Assembly: GCA_007133255.1 (NCBI GenBank)
Contig: SLMY01000266.1
Location: 1 to 7,955 of the forward strand
DNA: 7,955 bases
Direction: 5' to 3'
DNA from: Clostridiales bacterium
GTDB taxonomy: Bacteria > Bacillota > Clostridia > Saccharofermentanales > UBA5734
The notes below the pieces were generated by a model that saw only the letters and a program-made list of their open reading frames with translations, was not told the DNA's origin and did not search any database. Below, one piece after another: positions 1 through 4,724 of this stretch. Position 1 is the stretch's first letter. Each line of letters begins with the position of its first letter. The translations under genes were made by a program, and so were the position numbers.

Positions 1-10
1 CCTTAAAAAC

Positions 11-25
11 TTTTTTTTTTTTTTT
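11..25. repeat. 15-base poly-T homopolymer (poly-A on the dnaN strand)
   Basis: Fifteen consecutive T are seen on the plus strand, equal to fifteen A in the dnaN direction. Read in the dnaN frame past the TAA, the run gives five lysines. It lies within 30 bases of the premature dnaN stop and at the window edge. Long homopolymers are prone to slippage and to sequencing or assembly error, so this tract may mark poor sequence quality as easily as biology. Confidence 0.9.
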
Positions 26-40
26 CATGCTCATATTTTC

Positions 41-403
41 TTAAACTAAAGGAATTTTAGGATAATCATCAGCTGAAAGGCCTCTGATTGAAAAATGGGT
101 GCTGTTACATTCAATTTTCACGGTCTGATTAGATGAAGACTCAATACTAACCAGGTCCTCTGGCAATTTTCTAATAATATCACCAAACATGCGCGCGTTA
201 AGAATAATACTGCCGGATTCAGGAACATCCGCGTCCATCTGCCATTCAATTCCTGTCTCAAGGTCATATCCTGTCAGTTTAACACCTTCACCGGCTTCAA
301 CAAGAATACCTTCCAGAACAGGCAAAGTAGAACGAGTCGCGACAGCTTTTTGTACGATACTGATACCTTCTATTAAACGATCGCGTGAACAAATGAATTT
401 CAT
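41..403 (-). CDS. dnaN: DNA polymerase III beta sliding clamp, N-terminal fragment (interrupted)
   Basis: This encodes the first 120 residues of the replicative sliding clamp, the ring that tethers DNA polymerase III to DNA. The family is about 370 residues long, so only domain 1 of three is present. Recognisable segments are MKFICSRDRLIEGI at the start, RSTLPVLEGIL (24-34), LTGYDLETGIEW (43-54), an ARMFGDIIRKLP stretch (about 70-81) and DDYPKIP near residue 112-118. The start is well supported: GGGGAGGA lies 7 bases upstream of the ATG on the minus strand. It sits just after oriC and downstream of dnaA in the same direction, the classical order. The frame stops at TAA (41-43), but the frame beyond the stop stays open to the window edge and appears colinear with the rest of the clamp. 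The break is therefore a single nonsense codon, or a sequence error near a contig end. A functional full-length copy is expected, since dnaN is essential. Confidence 0.88.
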   Translation of the reverse strand: MKFICSRDRLIEGISIVQKAVATRSTLPVLEGILVEAGEGVKLTGYDLETGIEWQMDADVPESGSIILNARMFGDIIRKLPEDLVSIESSSNQTVKIECNSTHFSIRGLSADDYPKIPLV

Positions 404-430
404 ATTTGATCCTCCCCGGCATGATTACCT

Positions 431-470
431 TCTTAATATATACTATATATTTTATCACTTTTATTCTTAT
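431..470. other. Candidate DNA unwinding element (DUE)
   Basis: A 40-bp stretch with only about five C and no G on the plus strand, rich in alternating TA steps (TAATATATACTATATATTTT). It is flanked by the weak DnaA box at 484-492 on one side and the dnaN ribosome binding site on the other. This is where the unwinding element lies in related origins. DnaA-trio repeats could not be assigned with confidence. Confidence 0.55.
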
Positions 471-568
471 GGTATGTGAATTGTGTTGATAAACTTACTT
501 TTACTAGAGCTTTCGTCCTTTCAGCTGTTGAAAAACTGTTTATAAATTAACGATTGCATGGTCTTGAC

Positions 569-650
569 TGTGTATATCTTTTCACAATCTTTTTTTCCAC
601 AGTCTTTCCCTGCGAATTTATCCACTTATCCACAGAAAACATGTGTATAA
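569..650. promoter_or_regulatory. DnaA-box cluster
   Basis: Boxes matching TTWTNCACA are TTTTCCACA at 593-601 (+), TTATCCACA at 626-634 (+) and TTATACACA at 642-650 (minus strand). Near matches are TTATCCACT at 618-626 (+, overlapping the next box by one base) and ATATACACA at 569-577 (minus). Weaker TTTTCAACA (526-534) and TTATCAACA (484-492), both on the minus strand, extend the array towards dnaN. DnaA-ATP binding to such boxes begins replication and often represses dnaA/dnaN transcription. Confidence 0.85.
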
Positions 651-667
651 ATAGACATTTGTTCCCT

Positions 668-2026
668 TTAACTACTGATCCTCGCTTTAATCTCTTCGAT
701 ATCTTTCTTCAGACTGCTGTCATCCCTTTTCAGCGCTTCGCTGATTTTATTGCAGGCATGCATAACCGTTGTGTGATCTCTTTTTCCAAACTCAGTGCCA
801 ATCTGCGGCAATGTCATACTAAGCAGTGTTCTGCATAAATACATAGCGATCTGCCTGGGATTTGTTACTTCTTTGCTGCGGCGATTTGATTTTAGATCTT
901 CTATCGTTACATTATAAAAATGAGAGACAACATCCATAATAACAGAACAACTGATTTTTTTTGTCTCGATTGGCTGAATAATATCTTTAAGTGCTTCTCT
1001 GGCAATATCAAGCGTAATTGAACCGGCAAGCAGTGAATAACATAAGACAGTGTTGAAAGCGCCTTCAAGTTCTCTTATATTAGAAGCTACATGAGAAGCG
1101 ATATAATCAAACACCTCTTCAGGAACGGTGGCGTGGCTGCTCTGTGCCCGGCGCTTTAAGATAGCGACTCTGGTTTCATAATCAGGTGGCTGAATGTCAA
1201 CTGTCAGCCCGCAGGAAAATCTTGTCCGAAGCCGTTCTTCAAGCGAAGCCAGGCTTTGCGGTGGTTTATCGCAGGTCATCACAATATTCTTTCCAGTTTC
1301 ATATAAAGTGTTGAAGGTATGGAAAAACTCAATCTGCATCTGTTCCTTACCTTCAATGAATTGAATATCATCAATCAGAAGCATATCTGTATTTCTATAT
1401 TTACTGCGAAAATCATCGTATTTATTTTCTTTAATGGTATAGATGAACTCATTTACAAACTGCTCACACTGAACATATAACACACGCTTGTCCGGATATT
1501 GGCTTGTGACAAAATTTCCAATGGCATGCATAAGGTGTGTTTTGCCCAGACCAGAACCACCATATAAGAAGAGTGGATTAAAGTTTCTGCCTCCCTGCTT
1601 CTCCGCTACAGCGACACAGGCCGCATGGGCGAAACGATTGCCGCTGCCAACAACAAAAGCATCAAACGTGTATTGCGTGTTAAGACGGCTCTGACCAATA
1701 GAACCAAGCCCTCTGTCTGATTTGTCATCTTTAATGTCATCTGCCGGCTGTGATGGCCGGGGTTCAGGCAAACCAACAATAATCTGGACGTCATAATCAA
1801 CTGATGAAGCAGCTTTGATCGTATTACGGATCAGAGGAATATATTGATCAACAAAAGTCTTATGAAAATCATTGGGGACCGACAGTACGAACGCGTCCCG
1901 ACTCGCGGATACAGGTTTCATTGGCATAATCCATGTGTTCAGGCTGATTTCAGAAATCTCGCCTTCAAGCAGACGCAGCGCACGCTGCCAAATTTGCTGT
2001 AATGCTGGTTGTTCCATACGTCTCAT
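668..2026 (-). CDS. dnaA: Chromosomal replication initiator protein DnaA
   Basis: This is the AAA+ ATPase that binds DnaA boxes in oriC, opens the duplex and loads the replicative helicase. It has 452 residues, normal for the family. Domain I (about 1-85, helicase/partner interaction) is followed by a short linker (about 86-115). The AAA+ domain III (about 116-350) has Walker A GGSGLGKT (156-163), Walker B LLIDDIQ (216-222), the arginine-finger segment ERLRTRF (264-270) and sensor II NIRELEGAF (316-324). The DNA-binding domain IV (about 355-452) has RSKEVTNPRQIAMYL and the signature GKRDHTTVMH (414-423). All key residues are present. The start ATG at 2024-2026 has AGGA seven bases upstream; an ATG three codons later (2015-2017) is a possible alternative. 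The gene reads towards oriC and dnaN, and is divergent from the small membrane gene. DnaA autoregulation is likely in the family, but no strong box was seen in its own promoter. Confidence 0.98.
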   Translation of the reverse strand: MRRMEQPALQQIWQRALRLLEGEISEISLNTWIMPMKPVSASRDAFVLSVPNDFHKTFVDQYIPLIRNTIKAASSVDYDVQIIVGLPEPRPSQPADDIKDDKSDRGLGSIGQSRLNTQYTFDAFVVGSGNRFAHAACVAVAEKQGGRNFNPLFLYGGSGLGKTHLMHAIGNFVTSQYPDKRVLYVQCEQFVNEFIYTIKENKYDDFRSKYRNTDMLLIDDIQFIEGKEQMQIEFFHTFNTLYETGKNIVMTCDKPPQSLASLEERLRTRFSCGLTVDIQPPDYETRVAILKRRAQSSHATVPEEVFDYIASHVASNIRELEGAFNTVLCYSLLAGSITLDIAREALKDIIQPIETKKISCSVIMDVVSHFYNVTIEDLKSNRRSKEVTNPRQIAMYLCRTLLSMTLPQIGTEFGKRDHTTVMHACNKISEALKRDDSSLKKDIEEIKARISS

Positions 2027-2050
2027 TTCTCCATCCTAATCAATAGCAAT

Positions 2051-2079
2051 ATCTTAGCAGATAGTCGGTCTAGATTAAA
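2051..2079 (-). promoter_or_regulatory. Candidate dnaA promoter
   Basis: On the minus strand, TTTAAT (2074-2079, -35-like, 3 of 6) is separated by exactly 17 bases from TAAGAT (2051-2056, -10-like, 4 of 6), about 24 bases upstream of the dnaA start codon. The match is modest and the call rests on spacing and position. Confidence 0.4.
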
Positions 2080-2138
2080 GTAAAAGGTGCTTTGCAGCGC
2101 GTGTGTCATCCTGTGATTCTGTTATACCCGCCTGCATA

Positions 2139-2165
2139 TTACATTTCATCGCAATATGCTATACT
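2139..2165 (+). promoter_or_regulatory. Candidate promoter for the membrane protein/HAD pair
   Basis: TATACT (2160-2165) is a good -10 element. A weak TTACAT (2139-2144) lies 15 bases upstream as a possible -35. Initiation would fall near 2171-2173, right at the Shine-Dalgarno sequence, giving a leader of only about 15 bases. The -10 is the stronger part of the call. Confidence 0.35.
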
Positions 2166-2186
2166 AAATCGGAAGGTGGTGACTAT

Positions 2187-2447
2187 GTGGATTTTGTGTT
2201 TTTTGCGTTCAGTTCACTCTGTTTGGGCCTTAGCATCCTTTTATTGGCCTTTTTAGCAGGTCGTTCTGACCGTCTGATTGCCTGGCGATTTCTAATTGCT
2301 GCTTCTGTCTCGGGTATCTTATATTATACCCTTCTTTCTTCAATTGCCAGAAATCATTTGACACTCTATTACCTGTTCAATATAATTCCACAGGTTATTT
2401 TGATTTTAACCCTAACCGCATACATGAAAAGGAACAGAGGAAAATGA
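2187..2447 (+). CDS. Small three-helix membrane protein of unknown function
   Basis: I do not recognise a family. From the GTG at 2187 the product has 86 residues, with three hydrophobic segments: about 2-24 (VFFAFSSLCLGLSILLLAFL), about 33-56 (AWRFLIAASVSGILYY) and about 61-81 (LTLYYLFNIIPQVILILTL). A short basic tail, KRNRGK, ends it. The start is chosen because AAGGTGGTGA (2173-2182) is an almost perfect ribosome binding site just upstream. An earlier in-frame GTG at 2103 has no such site and would add a non-hydrophobic leader overlapping the likely promoter. The stop TGA overlaps the ATG of the following phosphatase gene (ATGA), so the two are probably translationally coupled. The gene is divergent from dnaA. 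The small size and helix count suggest an integral membrane protein, nothing more specific. Confidence 0.72.
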   Translation: MDFVFFAFSSLCLGLSILLLAFLAGRSDRLIAWRFLIAASVSGILYYTLLSSIARNHLTLYYLFNIIPQVILILTLTAYMKRNRGK

Positions 2448-3076
2448 ATAAATTAAGGGAAGGCAAAGTGCTTGTTTTTGATCTGGGCAATGTTTTAGTC
2501 AGGCTCAATGATGTATCAGCGTTGTGGCAGATTAACAGAGACAATCATGAGACACTAAGCCGTGTTGAACAGGCATGGGGCAGGAGTCAAGCTGTTAGAG
2601 ATTATGAAAGCGGCAGAATAGAAACCTTATCTGACTTCTACAGGAAGCTAAAAGAGGACGTGCAGATTTGTGTTGATTATAACCAGTTTGAGCAGGCATA
2701 TAATCAAATTATCGGACCGGCTTATGAGCAGACAGGGAAAATGCTGACCGCTCTTTGTGAAAAATATCCGCTTTATGTTTTGTCTAATACAAGTCCGTCT
2801 CACTGGCGCTATGTAGAAAAAAGAGACCAGCTGAGTCGTTTTTTTAAGAAAGCTTATTTATCTTTTGAAATTGGTGTTATGAAACCAGACCCGGAGATAT
2901 ACAAAAAGACGATTGGCGATATAAACGCATTTCCGGAAAACATATATTATTTCGATGATCGTCCGGAAAATGTTGAAGAAGCAAAAAATCATAATATGAA
3001 CGCTTTTCAGACTTTTGGCGGAAAACCTTTGATAAGAAAGCTGCAACAGCTTAAATTTTTAGCCTCAGACTTTTAA
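2444..3076 (+). CDS. HAD-superfamily (subfamily IA) phosphatase, YihX-like
   Basis: A 210-residue haloacid-dehalogenase-type hydrolase, probably a cytoplasmic sugar-phosphate or nucleotide phosphatase. Motif I is VFDLGNVLV with nucleophile D13; motif II is VLSNT (112-116); motif III is K147 in GVMKPDPEIY; motif IV is the acidic pair D171-D172 in YYFDDRPENVEEA. A helical cap fits residues about 20-95. The DLGNV form of motif I, with glycine where most HAD enzymes have the second aspartate, followed by LSNT, KP and FDD, is the pattern of E. coli YihX (alpha-D-glucose-1-phosphate phosphatase) and relatives. The substrate here is not determined, because the cap controls it. The ATG overlaps the stop of the upstream membrane gene by four bases, so it probably relies on coupled translation. 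An 84-bp gap follows before the next gene. Confidence 0.88.
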   Translation: MNKLREGKVLVFDLGNVLVRLNDVSALWQINRDNHETLSRVEQAWGRSQAVRDYESGRIETLSDFYRKLKEDVQICVDYNQFEQAYNQIIGPAYEQTGKMLTALCEKYPLYVLSNTSPSHWRYVEKRDQLSRFFKKAYLSFEIGVMKPDPEIYKKTIGDINAFPENIYYFDDRPENVEEAKNHNMNAFQTFGGKPLIRKLQQLKFLASDF

Positions 3077-3130
3077 ACAGCATAATATTCTTTAGGACAT
3101 TATTGGATTAAACTTATGTTTATATTTCAT

Positions 3131-3144
3131 TAAAGATATCTTTA
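3131..3144. promoter_or_regulatory. Perfect 14-bp palindrome upstream of araM, possible operator
   Basis: TAAAGATATCTTTA is a perfect inverted repeat without a spacer, seven bases before the AGGAG ribosome binding site of the dehydrogenase gene. Its position in the short leader of the first gene of the carbohydrate cluster suits a repressor site. It does not match the catabolite-response (cre) consensus, which needs a central CG. Chance occurrence in AT-rich DNA cannot be excluded. Confidence 0.4.
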
Positions 3145-3160
3145 CGAAAAGAGGAGAGTT

Positions 3161-4603
3161 ATGCTAGCTTCGTTGAAAACGAAATTGAGAGAAGAGAATC
3201 ATCCTGAGTTCTGGCGCGAAAGAATAGATCATGACTTGCTTCCAGACTGGATGGGACAAACTAAAACCTGCCCTGCCTGCGGACGTTCTCATACGATTAA
3301 AACTAAAGCAATGATTAAAGATAAAGATAGTGCGATCAAGGCCGGCCATTATCTTCAGGATATGAAGATGAGCGGACGCTGTAAAGTTATAATGGATCCT
3401 GTTACGCGGGCTGTCGCTGGTGACACGCTGATGGAGGGACTAAAAGATTTTAGCCCTGAAGCGGTTATTTTTGAGCGGGATGATCTGCATGCTGATGAAC
3501 AGGCTTTGGGAACGCTGCTCACCGCTATGTCCGATAAGCCGGATTTTCTGGTATCCTGCGGCAGCGGTACACTAACGGATATCACACGCTATAATGCTTA
3601 TATGGCAGGCATTCCATTTGTTGCCTACGCGACAGCAGCATCTGTAGATGGCTTCGCGTCCGGTTCAACGCCGCTTATCGTTAAAGGGTTTAAAACAACC
3701 TATCCAGGTATCGCGCCTGATATTATTTTATATGACCCGACTGTCCTGGCAGCGGCACCGCAGAAAATGATCGCCGCAGGTTTCGGAGACGTGCTGGCGA
3801 AGATTATCGCGCTGATTGACTGGCGACTGGCTTTTTTCGCGGAAGATGAAGCATATTGTCCCCTGATTGCCGGCCTTGTAGATCAGGCTGTAGCCAGTTG
3901 TCTCGACCTGGCTGAAAATCTGACCGCTCTTGGCAAGACTGATCATCAGGATCAGATAAAAAAAGAAGAAGCCTGCAGCCAACTCATGGAGGCATTATCC
4001 CTGACAGGGATCGCGATGCAGATGATGGGCAGTTCGCGGCCGGCTTCCGGTTCCGACCACCATATATCACATCTGCTTGAGATGCGTGATATTCAGAGAC
4101 ATAAGAAAGGCAGCCTGCATGGCGATAAAGTAGGCATAGGCACACTGATCGGCATGACCCTGTACATGAGACTTTTTGAAGGGCGTCGGCTGCCGTTACA
4201 AAAGCCGCCGCTGCCGGCACATATATGGGAAAAGGAAGTCAGGCGCGTCTATGGACCGCTCGCTGAGCAGGCGATCGCGAAAAATGATCCCCTGCCGCCG
4301 CAGGGCAAAATGTGGGAGACGCAAAAGCAGTCTATTGAAGCGGCCATGGAGGCTTTCGGCTATAACTATGTTGACCGTTTCAGCAAACTTCTTCCTGAAG
4401 CACGAGACCACATAACAGCGATTGGCGGCCCTGTTCGCCCGGATCAGCTTGGATACAGTAAACAAGACACTTATGACGCCATAGCCCATGGGAAAGAGGT
4501 CAGACCTAAGTTTACTACGTTGAGACTGGCTGAGCGATTTGGCTGGCTTTATGATCTGGCCGAGGAAATAGCGGATGGGCTGCCAGCCGGACGTATCTAT
4601 TAA
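3161..4603 (+). CDS. araM: sn-Glycerol-1-phosphate dehydrogenase, AraM/EgsA type
   Basis: A member of the iron-containing alcohol dehydrogenase/dehydroquinate synthase superfamily. Characterised relatives reduce dihydroxyacetone phosphate to sn-glycerol-1-phosphate with NAD(P)H; B. subtilis AraM uses a divalent metal (nickel). The nucleotide-binding segment is SCGSGTLTDITRY (132-144), followed by TAASVDGFASGSTPL (158-172). Likely metal ligands are D210 (GFGDVLAK), a histidine of SDHHISH (298-304) and H320 (SLHGDKVG). At 480 residues it is longer than B. subtilis AraM (about 394). The extra N-terminal part (about 1-50) holds CPACGRSH (37-44), a small cysteine/histidine cluster that might bind metal. 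The start has AGGAG four bases upstream. The gene follows the HAD gene by 84 bp and precedes the glycoside hydrolase by about 120 bp. AraM homologues often sit in sugar operons, such as the arabinose operon of B. subtilis, so the in vivo substrate may be a sugar-derived phosphate rather than a lipid precursor. Confidence 0.9.
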   Translation: MLASLKTKLREENHPEFWRERIDHDLLPDWMGQTKTCPACGRSHTIKTKAMIKDKDSAIKAGHYLQDMKMSGRCKVIMDPVTRAVAGDTLMEGLKDFSPEAVIFERDDLHADEQALGTLLTAMSDKPDFLVSCGSGTLTDITRYNAYMAGIPFVAYATAASVDGFASGSTPLIVKGFKTTYPGIAPDIILYDPTVLAAAPQKMIAAGFGDVLAKIIALIDWRLAFFAEDEAYCPLIAGLVDQAVASCLDLAENLTALGKTDHQDQIKKEEACSQLMEALSLTGIAMQMMGSSRPASGSDHHISHLLEMRDIQRHKKGSLHGDKVGIGTLIGMTLYMRLFEGRRLPLQKPPLPAHIWEKEVRRVYGPLAEQAIAKNDPLPPQGKMWETQKQSIEAAMEAFGYNYVDRFSKLLPEARDHITAIGGPVRPDQLGYSKQDTYDAIAHGKEVRPKFTTLRLAERFGWLYDLAEEIADGLPAGRIY

Positions 4604-4616
4604 AACAAGTTTGGTG

Positions 4617-4688
4617 ATGAAGAATGTGAACATGATTAAAAAAGAACATATTACGTTGATATCTGAATGGGAAGAAACTTTTGCGTGA
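4617..4688 (+). pseudogene. Possible remnant: first codons of an alpha/beta-hydrolase gene
   Basis: The gap between the dehydrogenase and glycoside hydrolase genes contains a 23-codon reading frame with a peptide including HITLISEWEETFA, then TGA. From memory, this resembles the N-terminus of YcjY/dienelactone-hydrolase-like proteins, which begin with an EW(D/E)KTF-type segment before a SDKV...VTFxNRxGITLAADLY continuation. That continuation is absent from all three frames after 4688, where the leader of the glycoside hydrolase begins. The simplest reading is a deletion that left about 20 codons. The alternatives are a chance match or a short translated leader peptide. No good ribosome binding site was found. 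Confidence 0.3.
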
Positions 4689-4724
4689 TGTTTAAAACGT
4701 TGAAGATCAGCGGGGGTTATTTTT

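Larger units (their letters stand above)
404..667. other. oriC: Chromosomal replication origin (oriC) in the dnaA-dnaN intergenic region
   Basis: This 264-bp non-coding region between dnaA and dnaN carries a cluster of DnaA boxes on one side (dnaA-proximal, 569-650), further weaker boxes at 526-534 and 484-492, and an AT-rich stretch next to dnaN (431-470). That layout of boxes followed by an unwinding element just before dnaN matches the known bacillary and clostridial origin plan. The 5' leader and any promoter of dnaN must also lie here, but no clean -35/-10 pair with good spacing was found. GC-skew inversion could not be measured in so short a window. Confidence 0.85.

Noticed and set aside
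189..479. Plus-strand open frame of 96 codons opposite the dnaN start
   Set aside because: It is antisense to the clear DnaN coding sequence, and its 3' part reads through the AT-rich origin element.
451..480. dnaN promoter with TTCACA as -35 on the minus strand
   Set aside because: The hexamer at the correct 17-base spacing (TGATAA) is a poor -10, and the better TAAAAT is 20 bases away.
554..838. Plus-strand open frame of 94 codons across the DnaA boxes and the dnaA end
   Set aside because: It overlaps the DnaA-box cluster and is antisense to the dnaA domain IV coding region; no domain is visible.
2103..2186. Longer version of the membrane protein starting at GTG 2103
   Set aside because: It has no ribosome binding site and overlaps the likely promoter; the GTG at 2187 has an almost perfect Shine-Dalgarno sequence.
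3077..3130. Possible terminator after the HAD gene (ATAAT...ATTAT)
   Set aside because: The stem is only about five A/T pairs with no following T run, too weak for a rho-independent terminator.
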